64,000 nt of DNA from Strongylocentrotus droebachiensis (taxonomy: Eukaryota; Echinodermata; Echinoidea; Camarodonta; Strongylocentrotidae), in the NCBI GenBank assembly GCA_035222895.1, contig JAVYIG010002535.1, positions 62,001 to 126,000 on the forward strand. Direction: 5' to 3'. Below are positions 33,551 to 45,805 of the stretch, in pieces (within the stretch, counting starts at the first letter, position 1; each line of letters starts with the position of its first letter). A program made the translations under genes and the position numbers. The notes below the pieces were generated by a model. It was not told where the DNA came from and searched no databases. It saw nothing but the letters and a program-made list of their open reading frames with translations.

Positions 33551-33884
33551 GGTGCATTCAAACTATTTCATGTAGAGGATATATCGGCGCAGGTAAGAAT
33601 GCAATTAAAGTAACGCCCCTTGTGAAACGAGGTTCAGAAATCCAAAATTAATATATACACAAGTCCAACATAACAATGTTACGCCATGGGTATAATCAAA
33701 CCTAGTTTAACATTGTAGCTCACATATAATATATCGGAACAGTCTCAATGCACGACCAAATTGCATACATTCACTAACACTAACGAAGTGACACAATGCA
33801 TTGATGATTATATGGAAAAGAATGACAAAAACGACTTGCCTGAATATCTGACTGTTTAAGTACTTGAAAGTGTATTTTCGAAAT

Positions 33885-34640
33885 ATGGCGCTTTTATTCA
33901 GGTTAACTTACGCTGGATGTAATAATGAATATATTGCCGTGTGAAACCATATCGTCTACTTTATTTTGCACTCCCGCGCAACCATCAACATGAATGTTAA
34001 GTGATTCCGTACGATACGAGAGTGCATCGAACCCGGCTGATCCCATTAATGTTCCCTTGCTTGATAGTCTACACTATCGGACTGTAACTTGTCTAACACG
34101 AATAGTGTATGAATGGAGAGTAGGACGTATTCTACGTTTCATGAACTTCATGACCCCTCAGCTCCAGAAAACACTAATGAGGTAATTATGAGAGAACTTC
34201 TTATAATCAAAGGTCTACGTTTTATCAACTCCATATGACCCCTCAGCTCCCGAAAACACTAATAATAAGACGCTTTTCTTCAGGTTAACTTACGCTGGAT
34301 GAAATAATGAATGTGTTTCCTTGTGAAACCGCATTGTCTACTTTATTGGTGCGATAGCTCAGTCGGTAGAGCAGTAGTCTCGTAATCCGGTGACCCGGAT
34401 TCGAAACCAAGGTGATGCGCTAGTGCCATTTGGTAAGGCATTAATCCTCATTACCAGGTCCCTCGGAAAGGACCTAAAGCCGTCGGCGTCTGGTTGCTTA
34501 CTAATAATCATTTATGTTTTCTTCGCAATCAGGTAAAAAAAAAAACACCACCACATATATTAATATATTTAATATCAATCATGAGATAACTTCTTATGAC
34601 CCCTCAGCTACAGAAAACACTAATTATGTAATAATCGTGA
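33885..34640 (+). repeat. Tandem duplication interrupted by a SINE
   Basis: CAGGTTAACTTACGCTGGAT occurs at about 33900 and 34282. GACCCCTCAGCTCC-GAAAACACTAAT occurs at about 34151, 34238 and 34599. The second unit is split by the SINE at 34349. Confidence 0.7.
34349..34545 (+). mobile_element. tRNA-derived SINE
   Basis: GCGATAGCTCAGTCGGTAGA (A box), TAGTCTCGTAATCCGGTGAC (anticodon region), GGATTCGAAACCAAGG (B box), then a shared body with GGTAAGGCATTAATCCTC and CTGGTTGCTTAC, ending TCAGGTAAAA. The same order is found at 56333-56528 and on the minus strand at 62367-62567. Confidence 0.85.
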
Positions 34641-35408
34641 GATAACTTTTTATAATCACAGGCCTTTATTTTTACGAAATGCTAGAGAGAAAACATAGCA
34701 GCAATAATAATGAAAATCACACAGAGAAATTAATGTAAGCAATTTTACAGTCCATAGTACAGGAAAAGAAGCACGAAAATTCGAAACCAAAAAGGGTTGA
34801 TTTAGACCAAGCTCCTTGGCTAACCTCAGGAAAGTACACATACTTACGGGCACATTTTCATGAGTGGGGGCTAGCGAATTTTGCACGATGGTTTCAGTCT
34901 CCTAATTAAAGGCTAAATTGTGGACACCTGTTTGTGTGGTGTAATCTTGCGATTTTTTTCTTCACCACTCAAACTCTAAATGTCGCTTTATCACTCCACC
35001 CCCTCACTCATGTCTTCCTGATTTGGCAATTATTTCATCATTTCATTTTAATTTTATGCTACATTTCATAATGCGTAATGATATTCAGTAATAATTATCG
35101 CATGATGGACCTTTTTTGAGCTTTTGTTTGTGAGCACTAATAACTCTTAAATTCAAGAAACACTTTTTTTAATCAGAATGGGACTGCCCTACCGACATCA
35201 TCACAACAAAATTTGGTCCTGAATCTTGAATAACCTAGCAATGATTGCAAAATAATCTTTAATCGTAAGAATGTCCAAATATGCCCTATTTAGCGTTTGT
35301 TCCTTCCAGATACCAGTGTACATATTCAGCCGTCATCACAGAGTAAAACGTAAATGCCTATGGCCTACATCCTCATAGAGTTCATGTGCTTTCAACACGT
35401 ACGTTATA

Positions 35409-36208
35409 CAGTGCGTCCCAGAAAAAACGAAACCGAGAAGTATCGATGTTCTATCATATTTTAATCACAACTATAATTAATGAATGATACATATTTGGAA
35501 AGCTTAGAGTCTCCTCTTTCATGTGATGCTACTCAGATGATGCACATTTCACGCATGAGTGATTACAAGCAATTTGAAGGAAGGAAACCAAAAAGACATT
35601 TGGCGGGCGGTATCTGAATTTCGAAGAAAAATTCACATTTCTAGAAAGTTGAGTTTCTGCCCTTTCATATGACACCTCAATCAGGAAAAATGGCTGCCTG
35701 CCGTATCAATAAACGAAATTAACAAAAGACGTAACTCCGTTTCGTTGACAATCAGCCGTAGACGAGAGTTTTCATGCATGGCTGATTGTCAACGAAACGG
35801 AGTTAAGTCTTTTGTCAAATCTGCTTTTTGCTACGGCAGGCACCCAGTGAAAACGAATTCGTTTGTTAAAATTATGGAAATGTAAGGGCTACTTTAAACA
35901 AACAGAACTTTGTTATTCCTCGCTCATTTTTCCTGATTGAGGTGTCATATGAAAGGGCAGAACCTCAACTTTCTAGAAATGTGAATTTTTCTTCGAAATT
36001 CAGATACCGCCCGCCAAATGTCTTTTTGGTTTCCTTCCTTCAAATTGCTTTTAATCATTCATGCGTGAAATATGCATCATCTGAGTAGCATCAACTGAAA
36101 GAGGAGACTCTAAGCTTTCCAAATATGTATCATTCATTAATTATGGTTGTGATTAAGTTATGATAAAACATCGATACTTCTCGGTTTCGTTTTTTCTGGG
36201 ACGCACTG
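35409..36208. mobile_element. 800-bp nested foldback element with TA target
   Basis: The outer arms 35409-35705 and 35920-36208 are near-perfect inverses, starting CAGTGCGTCCCAGAAAAAAC. TA flanks both ends (35407-35408, 36209-36210). A second, inner inverted pair (35722-35757 and 35780-35815, core ACTCCGTTTCGTTGACAATC) sits in the loop. No transposase is present. Tc1/mariner-like by target and terminal sequence. Confidence 0.85.
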
Positions 36209-36384
36209 TATATGTCATTTCCGATTACTGTCATCTCCGAGAGCCCACATTCCTAGAGCCTGGGCTCATCATTACAGCGTATGGAAACACGAACCACCTG
36301 TCTTTATCATTTGGACATTACCCATCAGCACACAGTGCACATATTCTTTTGCAGACCACATGGGCTGCCCTCTGTAATATCAGG

Positions 36385-36672
36385 GGGTGTTTCACAAAGA
36401 CTAAGATCGACTTTAAGTTGGACTTAACTATGGCAGGCCGTGCATGCCACTTTTTGCTGGCACCGTTTACTGGCAACGGTCTCTCAATGAACGTACAATT
36501 CATGGTCACACATCTATATAATTGAGCTTTTTTGACAGTTCATTATTGAAGGAAGAAACATTATCTAAAGATCATAATTGAGAGACCAATGGTGAGAGCA
36601 ACCAGTGGCACGAATGGCCTGTCATATTTAAGTCCAACTTAAAATCGATCTTAGTTGTTGTGAAATACTCCC
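36385..36672. mobile_element. Foldback MITE of the TTTCACAAA group, 288 bp
   Basis: GGTGTTTCACAAAGACTAAG with TTTAAGTTGGACTTAA on the left is mirrored by TTAAGTCCAACTTAAA and ATCTTAGTTGTTGTGAAATA on the right. A further pair, GGCAGGCC / GGCCTGTC, lies inside. Confidence 0.8.
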
Positions 36673-37189
36673 AAGATCTCTGTTGAGACTCCTCCTTACA
36701 AACGAGTGGAGGTGGGGCGGGGGCATGGACCATGGAAGAGCTATTATAACTAGCGAGAGGTATACACACATATGACCTGTTTGTAAAGTTGTCATTTTGT
36801 ATTTGCTGGTATCTAATGGTAAATACACAAGATGTTAGCCTATGGTATACGAAAAGCGGCTTGTGAAGATTTTAGTCTTTACCATATTGTGCTCAAATAT
36901 CCTCCAAAAAAATGGAATTGAGTCTACATCTGGATTGCCTGAACTTGCTAGGGTTTCAATGGGCAAGTTTCAACATTGCTGGGGAATCACATATATTCAA
37001 TTGATAATGATTATGATAATAAGTTAAAATAAACTACAATATCTGTACATTTAATTGTGTTAATGAACTATGAGGAGAAATGCAATATATTTGCTATCTT
37101 TCTATCTCGGCTATATTCAAGTGTGTGTACCATTGTAAGGTGATTATTATTAAGTGCATTCAGATAACCATGTCAACTTGGATCTAATT

Positions 37190-37755
37190 TAGTATACGTT
37201 TTAGTTTATTTTACAGAAACACATATGTTGAATGAGGACAAGGAGTGTCTGAAGGCAGTGATGTTAGGTAAAATGGTACTGTACCATGTGGTAAAGTGTG
37301 CTCTGTTGTATAGTTTCCCTTCCTCATGTTGGCTTTATTCATGTGTATGTCGGACTTTACGAAGCACGCTTAATGCATACAAAGGATTAATATATTGTTC
37401 TGGTTTTAAGGGAGGAAGTCTTGCTGTAAGTATTAAAGATATCAAAAATGGACTTTCCCATTCAATGGAGATCGATGACCTTACAACACAGGTAAGCTGT
37501 GATCTTTCTCATGTACGTGAAGTGTTATTAGCATTGCAGTATCATTTCGTTTGGGAAATGGATCAAATCTACACCAAAACAAATCAACAATCTTCTTTCA
37601 GTCGAATCATTGTCACCATCGCCATCATCATCATCATTCTCATCTGCATCATTGTCCGTAAAATACTTGTTGTACTATATATTATTGTTATCTAAAAATG
37701 TAAACTTATATGAAAGCAGAAGAAAATCAAATCAAATCAAATCAAACAAAACTCA
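37190..37755 (+). mobile_element. Possible LINE 3' end with (CAAAT)n tail
   Basis: (AAATC)n at 37727-37745 is a typical LINE tail. The 156-codon frame at 37225-37695 has a hydrophobic C-terminal run from a (ATC)n microsatellite and matches no family I know, so I do not call it a gene. Confidence 0.3.
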
Positions 37756-37859
37756 GGGAATGCTTCAAGAGGCGTTAAATAGTCATCGTTTTGTAATAAT
37801 ATATACTATATTTGAGAAGTCATATGTACAGTTTCAATTCGTAATCTCCAATTTGTAAT

Positions 37860-39280
37860 CCGTCGACTGGAACAATTGAGTACCTGCAGATGTGTTAAGT
37901 ATAACAAACCGGCATTTTTGACAACTCTGCGTGTTTAAATACCACAAGGCTGGTCGTTGATACTGACTTTACTTTAACCCTAATAAGGAATCATGCCCCC
38001 CCCCCCCTCCACGATTTTCCTGATTTTTCGGGAACGCATATGGATGGAGCCCCGCGACTCGCTGACTTTTTTCTTTCGAAAATTGCGCAACTTTTAAAAG
38101 ATTTTTTTTTGAAAATCGGACCTACGGTTACAAGGTTACGTGACCTTTTGTCTTTGCATATCAGCCCGAAAATCGCTCATTTTCGTGATTTGTGTACAAA
38201 ACATAAGGAAACGTCATTTTTCCTAAAAAAAGATCAAACATGGGTTATTGGGTCTTGTTTAAAGTTTAGGTGGTTGTTTTGGGAGTCAAAATAGTTTAAT
38301 TGTAGTTAGAAATGAAATAAAACAACAAAAACAATAAAATACATAAGTAAAAAAAACAACGAAATACATAAGAAATTATCAAAACAAGAGATAACATAAG
38401 AAATAAGCTGGCTCTTCCAAATGTTGTTGTCGTATTATTATTCCGAATGGTCTAATGAATATATGTAGTGAAAAAGGATGCTTAAATATGAATAATATAT
38501 GATTTATGGGTAAAAATGTGATTTGTATGACATTATTTGCATGAATTACCATAAATATGCAAATTAGTAATTTTGTTTAAAAAAAATGAAATTATCATAG
38601 TATTCTATACACTTCACTTGACATGCGTGCACATTTTCGCGGAGATCGGCCGCTTCACGGCCGAGATCTTATGGGGGGGGGGGGCCGTTCTAAGACCTCA
38701 AATAGCCCGGCCTTTTTAGGGTTAAAGTAACTTAACCTTCTTTCTGAAAATGCAAACATTTTGGCTTTTCAATACTCATTTTCTCTTTTTTAAGCCTTGT
38801 AAAAATCGAAAGAGGTCATTTTTACCTTTTTTTTCCATTTTATCGCAGATTTGTCCGGTGAATTCTCGATATTTTTTTTTTTCAAGAATCGTTTACCAAA
38901 TTGTATAGATTTTAGTCGCAAAATAAAGCATTTAATGAGATCTTTCATAACAAATAAAAATTAAACATGAGTATTGTTCTCTTATTTCGGGGGTGCTCTA
39001 CCTACTAATATGAATGACCTGACGAATGTTGTGGTTAATGCGCTGTTAAAGAGTGCCTACTTAGTGCTACCTTTAATATATTGATTTAAAAATAGTGACA
39101 ACAGTATACCTTACACGTAGGAAAGAGTCTACAATTTCATTAAGTTTACGTTTTTGGGGTGAAAGTAACAATAAATTAACCCTATTTAATCATATTGATA
39201 TCCCTTGCCTAATACATGTTAAATTACTACTTCGTCAGAGTGGCTTCACAGTGCCACTTTTTATATTTGTGGCATTTATA
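37860..39280. other. Unassigned AT-rich DNA with C and G homopolymers
   Basis: No exon or repeat boundary is identified. There is a C tract at 37995 and a G tract at 38674. The stretch ends where the copy B unit begins (39283). Confidence 0.35.
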
Positions 39281-40991
39281 GGCATTTGCAGTCTTAAACA
39301 AGAACTCAACTATCCCCTTGGTGACTAGGAGCTTCTGGAGCTTCTGGTCGAAAACTGTTAGATCATATCATGGAACATTGCACCTACATAGTACATCTGT
39401 TTATTGTTTTTCAATGAAAATAATATCCCATTCCATTAGAACAAGATGACTTTGAACATGCATGTTTAAATCTTCTTCGTCCGGAAGCTTTTCTTTATTC
39501 AGAAATTCCAGAACGCTCTCTACGAGTGAAGTCGGTGCTGTCTGTCGAAAATCTACCATTCCTGTATACACATCCAGCAATGCGTCGCCCTCAGCATCAC
39601 TTTCGTTAATTGCGGAAGAAAAATCCACACTAGTCGGCAGATGATACATGGTGTGCTTTAGTCCCATTCCAGTCAGCATATCGACAATCGTTTGCGAAGA
39701 TATTAAATAACTTCCCTCGAACGCAGGGTGCAGCTCGGGGAAATTAACAATAATCCGATAACCGGCTCCCTTTTCTGTTGTAAGAAAAAGCATAATTCAG
39801 ATAAACAGAAATAGTCTGAAGTCAAATTTTGTGGAGCTTGAGTAATGTCGTCATTTATTTACCCCCATCTTCAATAACTAGATGAAGAAGAAAAACAGGA
39901 ATTTAGGGAATATCATTTAAACCCCTATATGTGCCAATAGAGTAACGAGCCCGGGGCTAGCAATGAATCGCCATTATGTTCGGCTATTAAACCAAACTAG
40001 ATGTTATGACATGGAGTAAGAAAACAAAACATAACGAGAAACACAGTCCCTGTATCGAAATAATGTTTTACATGTCTGAGTGCTACACAATATGACCGTA
40101 ATAATAATTCGCCATTTTGGGGGGAACTGTTTTATTTGTAATATATTTTTGTTTTGCATCGGCATTAAGGAAATGCACTGTTTCATTATAAGTAAAGATT
40201 TGAGTCTAGTTTTTTATTTTTTTTATTTTACACTATATAAATATTTCACAAATTAAATGGGACAAACACATATAAAATCTATTGTCAGATGTACAAAGTA
40301 CTGATAGGTACTTTTGGGCACTCTTACGACAAGCGTTTTTTGGTTCAAGAGAAGTTGCCAACCTGTAAATCATTTGCATTGTATATTCATTTCAAATTAA
40401 TCTTTTTTACTCCTGTTTTCCATATCTAATTTGATTTATTGCAGTGTGCCTCTAACTAAGAAAGATTGGGGCATCTTTAAACAAAATTCTTACCAGAACG
40501 TATAACTATCATGAGACAGCCCTTCGGAGTCAGCTGGTCAACGAGATAGCGGAGCGTCTCTTTTAAATCGTCTGCGTAGTAGAGAGAGTTTACTGCGCTG
40601 ATAAAGTCGAATTTCCGCCCATTACAAGAAACATCACGGTCATGCTTGAATTGCTGTATCGTCTTGAGCTGCCAATCATACTGGACATCGTCTAATATGG
40701 AATGAAGCTTGTAATGAGAGACATAAGTCTCCGAAGGTTCAACTACGGTGTGGTGAATTGACGGGAAGTAAGGTTGAAGTTGTTTCAACAGAGCTGCTTC
40801 AAAGCTTCCTGTAAAATCAAGGAAAACATATACAATATACATTTAAGCATACGATATGGTAGGGCAAACGTTATTTGTACTGTCTTCATGTGTATCTTTA
40901 TCATATTAAAATAACGAAGATTTAGATTGCTTTTAATGCGCAGGCGATTCGTTGTAATTGTGTATAAAAAAATAATCGCACTTGATTTTAA

Positions 40992-41539
40992 AGCGACTTG
41001 GTAATATTGTTCAGACAAGAGAAAGTGGTGCTAAGGTAGTGACTGCAATGCTAGATGTACAATTAAAGATAATCTGAAAAATTGAGTGAAAACGGACCAT
41101 TATTAATGATACAAATTGGGTAAAAATGAACTGATCGATTCCGTAGTTCTTCCAACCATATCATTACAATTTAATGACATTTTAGGTGAATGTAAATCGT
41201 CAAAAAGCAGTAGATTGGCTCTACCCACCATTCCAGACATTTAAGTGTTGACAGATTTTTTTAATAGCCTGTCTCATGTCTTTTTTTCATGGAAAAACGG
41301 TTGGGAAAATTAAAAAATGGTTGGAAGAATTAGTGTTATTCACTGATAGAGGGTGTTGCACAGTGACGCCTTCAAAGAAAACCATAGTTATCTTCTTGGT
41401 TTGAGAATTTGTTCAGGATTGCTTGCATTTTAGAGGGTTAGTACAGTAGAAGGAAGATAATAAGTAACATTTTATGCACAAATCCGGAAAAAAATAAGGC
41501 AATTTTTTCATCAACCTTCAACAATGTTACCGAGTCACT
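40992..41539. mobile_element. 548-bp TTAA-target element in intron 1 of copy B
   Basis: Ends AGCGACTTGGTAATATTGTT and, inverted, AGTGACTCGGTAACATTGTT. TTAA lies on both sides (40988-40991, 41540-41543). Copy A has one TTAA in GGTTTTAAACAC (18026-18029). It has no coding capacity. Confidence 0.85.
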
Positions 41540-41669
41540 TTAAACACAGTTTAAAGTTAACCTGCCGTTGACCCGCATTGGTCCATTTATACCAGACGGA
41601 TCAATAGAAAATAGCTAGACAGAGTGTTTTGTCTCCATGTTCTTTCCTTTTACCACAGTCTGCTCTACC

Positions 41670-42340
41670 CGGGGGCGTTCCATATGAGGCATAGCAGCAT
41701 GTTGCTCTTGTTTTGAGCTCCGCTTTTGTGGCCAGGTTCTGCGATGTTATATTCCGCAGTTTGATATAATCACTTAATCAACAGTTTAATTGAAGGTTAT
41801 AGATGATTCTGGACTAAACATCACGGCTGAAAAGCATCTCCTTACGCCTGAGAAATCAGCAAAGTCTCAAATGAAGAATGTGAAAAAATGGCATATAATT
41901 ACATATTTGGAAAAGTAGTTGCTTGTTTCGAACCATTTCTTCGCTTTTGTAGGTTGATCTAATAGTGCAAAATAGTTGACCAAGGAAGATTTTCATTAGC
42001 TGTTAATTGTTTTTTTGTTTAAGGGCCATCAAAGTAATTTCTTTTTTATTGTGTACCCTGAATGTAAAACAACCCATATTAAAGCTCCCCTCGTATACCC
42101 GTCGTTACAAAACGCGATAATTTTCAGTACTCTCACTGTTTTGCTTCCATTCATTGAAACGTTAATTTAAAAATTCCATGACCTGGTATGAATAAACGTG
42201 TGAATAAAGAGTTGCCTACTTGGGGTACTGACTAAACACTGTTTTGTATACAAACCGGTTTACAGTCTATATAAACCAGCTCGCTGATCTCACATTGTTA
42301 TTCATATTGTCCAGAAAACTCATGAGTCTTCTCATTCTAT
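41670..42340. other. Copy B-specific intron DNA, unassigned
   Basis: Starts CCCGGGGGCGTTCC where alignment with copy A is lost. No gene is recognised. Confidence 0.3.
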
Positions 42341-42349
42341 GATATATCC

Positions 42350-42795
42350 CAAGTTGGCCACCCAATATTCAAATGTGCATCTTCTTTTTTATCTTCATAT
42401 ATCAAATTAAAAACCAACTACATTGTAGCACATACATCTGTGTATTTAGACTACACCACTCTTTCTTGTTTCTTCTTCTCTCTTCCTCTCTCTCTTCCTC
42501 TCTCTCTCTTTCTCTCTCTCTTTCCCATTTTACCAATATTTGTTCCTCCATATTCTTATTACTATGTTTCCATTGAGGGTGGTCATGCTTTAAAGCTTTG
42601 CTTACTTTGTCAACCCTCCTGTTTGATGTTTTCGATTGGTTACAGCTAGCCTAACTTTATTCGACATTATATTCTTTTGACATGTGTATAATTTGCAATG
42701 TGTTGTATGTTATATATTTGTAAAAATGCAAAAGAAAAAGAGAATCAAACGGAAATAAATCAATCAAATCAAATCAAATCAAATAAAATAAAATA
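42350..42795 (+). mobile_element. LINE 3' UTR with CT tract and (AAATC)n tail
   Basis: A stem GAGGGTGG / CAACCCTCC (42575-42620) and the tail GGAAATAAATCAATCAAATC mark a non-LTR 3' end. The (CT)n at 42478-42525 is internal. Confidence 0.5.
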
Positions 42796-42829
42796 TCTGA
42801 AATACGACTTTGAAGTTTGATAGGTGCGT

Positions 42830-43250
42830 GTTAAAGAGCTCCGGGGATCTTAGGATCAATGGACATATATTACTCTATGTAATCAGCAAAAAGATAATTA
42901 GTAATACAATGATGTCGGACGATATCTCCAATAGGAAGAGTATAGTAATATGTCCTACAATCGACCCCTGGGGGAATCCAAATTATAAGGTTGTGTGATA
43001 TGACAATTTGCCGGAAATGCCAGCTCAGCTCTGGAGAGGTATGACTGGAACCATGACACAATTGTTGACCTAACACATGTTTTTTTAATAAATGGGATAT
43101 AAATATTTAATGATCAATCGTATCGAATGCGGCTGAAAGATGAAAAAGTGCCATAGGTACTACCTAGTTCAAATCGAGAGCAAACATGTCGCTTTTTACT
43201 TTAATTAGAGCTGACTCGGTAGTGTGACTTGGCCTTTAAGCAGATTGAAA
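42830..43250 (-). mobile_element. Degenerate CR1/L2-like reverse transcriptase fragment
   Basis: The minus strand encodes RPSHTTESALIKVKSDMFAL, LSAAFDTIDH (RT motif A), SWFQSYLSRAEL and, in another frame, GFPQGSIVG (motif B). There are stops and a frame change, and it lies in intron 1 of copy B. It is a relic of the same superfamily as 25759-27472 but much older. Confidence 0.65.
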
Positions 43251-43259
43251 TGAATCAAA

Positions 43260-44500
43260 CAGATTATTAGATTGTTCTGCACTAATTATAGAACACTAGT
43301 GAACTTACAAACAATTATGATTTCCTCTTAATGGTCCGTCATCAACACATACATGCAAATATAGTTCATATTCTATCTAATTAACAACGGTTTACTAAAT
43401 ATATTCATTTCATGGTAACATAAAAATAATTTGGGAGTGCAAGAGAAGGGGTAAACACTATAGAGAGAGAGAGAGAAAGAGAAAGAACAGGGAGAGGATG
43501 GGTGTATATATAAGGAGAGAAAACATAGTATTTCCCCAAAACATTTAGCCTGATTTATAATTTATAATAAATAATATGTTCCAAATACATGTGCCATATG
43601 CAAGATTATTGATCCTAACGAAGACATAAGTTGGGTTACTGATGCGTGACGTCATCTAGGCGCATTTTAATTAATGACGTTTATCGACCATTGTTATTTC
43701 CGTGAAACATTGTCAATTCAGTCTGAATGATTACGCGTGCGTCAAACTTTAAAATCGGTACAAATTCTTATTATACCAAAATAACACGTTTCAGACCTTA
43801 TTGAGCATTAAGAACAATAATGTGCGTGTTCCGTCCGTAATGAATGTATGAATTCAATTTGTAAAACTTGTGTTGCTGATACTTTTTTTTAGCAATTTGA
43901 AATCAATTTTATCCATTATTGACCTAAATTTAGGTCTTAGACGTTTATGTTTAAACTCATAATTGACGCCCGCGCTAATGAATGCAAATATTCCTCAAAT
44001 GGTAACAAAAGTACCTATTTTGAATCGACCATAACTCTTCAGAATGGCAGGTTACCCCAATATTTGTATGTTATGTTCTAACAGGGTAAGGGTTGGAGAT
44101 GCGATTTCATGTATCACGTTTCCTGTTAGAATGTTTTAAAGTCAAAACAGTGCCACTTAAAGGAAAACAATTGAATTTAATTCCATTTGGTATTATTTTG
44201 TCGAGGTTGTTTTGTATACATATCCCTCTTTTTATTTTCCCCATATTCTATTATTTTGTATCTTAGATTTTATTTATACAACTTTAAATTATAGGTAGCA
44301 TAATACCCAATGCAATATCATGGTAACATTTCACGCCGTCCCTATCACACCCCCTCCCCCCTCCCACCACCAGCACTACCATCATGTGTCGAAATATGGA
44401 TCGGCTAGGACAAATGCTACTTTCATATTATTCATCCAAGCTTAATGAGGAGATAAAAATATTGTATCGAAATGTATTTAGCAACACTAATGGTGTATAT
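43260..44500. other. Unassigned intron DNA of copy B
   Basis: A GA tract at 43463-43500; otherwise nothing recognisable. Alignment with copy A resumes at about 44510. Confidence 0.3.
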
Positions 44501-44733
44501 TGATTGTTTTCAATTTCGCTTATATTATTTTTTCCCATTTTTAATATAATGTCTATAACAAATTAAGGCCTTTACTAAAATATAATCAAGATAAAACATG
44601 GTCATTCAGTCTGACTAGTACGGAGCTTAGGTTGGGTAATTTGGAGGGTTGCAGAATACCAAGTACTTACATTGTTTTTGTTGAATGTCAATCAATTTGT
44701 ATGTCAGTCTTTTTTGTATGTGTCACCATAGTA

Positions 44734-45099
44734 GTAGTAATAATAATAATAGTATGTATTGTTTACCCAGTGTAGCCTCATCAGTATTCATACTGTTCTC
44801 CCTGAGGGCCCTGCAATCATATTATTACCCCGGTCATCGGATTCAGGCTTAGCCGCACACAATGTATGCACATTCTCCACTCCCTGGGGAGCATTCCAGC
44901 CAGTGCATCATTTTTATAAGCGCACACTTGCTAATCTAAGCACATTAGCTTTCACATCCTACCGGGTACCCATTTAACACCTGGGTGGAGAGTGGCAAAT
45001 GTAGATCAATGTTTTGCCAAAGGACATTAGTGCCGCAGTGGCACTTGAACCGCGGACCTTGTGATCCACAGTCCGGTGACATATCCACACGTCCACGAG
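44734..45099 (-). mobile_element. tRNA-related SINE-like retroposon in intron 1 of copy B
   Basis: On the minus strand it has a B-box-like GGTTCAAGTGCC, then TTGCCACTCTCCACCCAGGT and AAATGGGTACCCGGTAGG, with an (ATT)n end. A similar order is seen at 48600-48870. It sits at the site where copy A has a LINE instead. Confidence 0.5.
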
Positions 45100-45805
45100 T
45101 AGTGGGTAATTTTGACTGTACCGTAACCTTAAATGGCTCTGAATTATATTCCAGTCAAGTCGTAAGCTCAAAATACATTAACCTACAAGACTTTTAAATG
45201 TCTCATTGTTTAATAATTACTAATAACTTATATTTCATAAATTTCGTAAAATTATATTACTGTATTGATGCGTTAGCATGATTACCATGGTAAAGGCAAC
45301 GCAAGCCACAGCTGGATTTTAATTGCTTGGAGTCATATCATTTGTATAACATTTCCCTTGGGGGAGGCGTGGTCTGGACCGTGGACTCAAAATATATATT
45401 CCAAAATGAAGCATGCTTACCCGTTCCGCTACCGACTCCTAGAGTCCTCCCGCATGAAATCCTCGTCCTTTTATCAAATATATTTTCAATGATGTTTGGG
45501 AACTCCTCGCTCGCCCATTTATTTTACAGTTCGATCTTTCCTGACTTCTGTTCGAAAATGTCGTAGCACCGTTTGTAGTGGTCATGGTTGCGAGAAATTG
45601 AAGCTAAAGACATTTCCATTGCAATTCATTAAGGACCTCCAGAAGGCAGTATTGCATTGGGTTGAGTAACGGAGAAGTGACATATCCTGCGGTGCGTACG
45701 TCCCCTTTAGGTGTTTTGTAGTTGAGTATTCCACCTCATATTATATACAATACATTTCAGTTAAACGTGCTTCCGCAATATCCTCGCTGTGGGCGGATTT
45801 TATTG

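Larger units (their letters stand above)
39401..45619 (-). pseudogene. Histamine N-methyltransferase-like, copy B (probable pseudogene; 3 exons)
   Basis: Exons on the minus strand are 45619-45421 (ATG 45619), 40808-40494 and 39774-39401 (TAA), all with GT/AG junctions in phase; they would give 295 residues. Exon 1 is almost identical to copy A, but codon 32 is TAA (45526-45524) where A has TAC (Tyr), with no downstream ATG left in exon 1. Exon 2 is 9 bp longer than in A (QPYFPSIHHTVVEP against QHYYHRTVVEP); the rest is near-identical (SAVNSLYYADDLKETLRYLV). Exon 3 is about 89% identical to A by eye count. The splice sites and frame of exons 2 and 3 are intact, so the stop may be recent, allelic or a sequencing error. 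The flanks and most introns align with copy A. Unlike A, it ends at the ancestral-looking TAA after FIEKQ. Confidence 0.75.

Noticed and set aside
34345-34420. Functional tRNA gene
   Set aside because: The arms do not pair fully, and the same head with the same non-tRNA body occurs in four places, so it is a SINE.
34780-34900. Small exon between TTAATTAG and GTAAGTATG on the minus strand
   Set aside because: The splice-like signals are common by chance, and the short encoded peptide (ETETIVQNSLAPTHENVP) matches nothing I know.
37225-37695. 156-codon plus-strand frame
   Set aside because: It has no recognisable motif, its C-terminus is an (ATC)n microsatellite, and a LINE-type tail follows.
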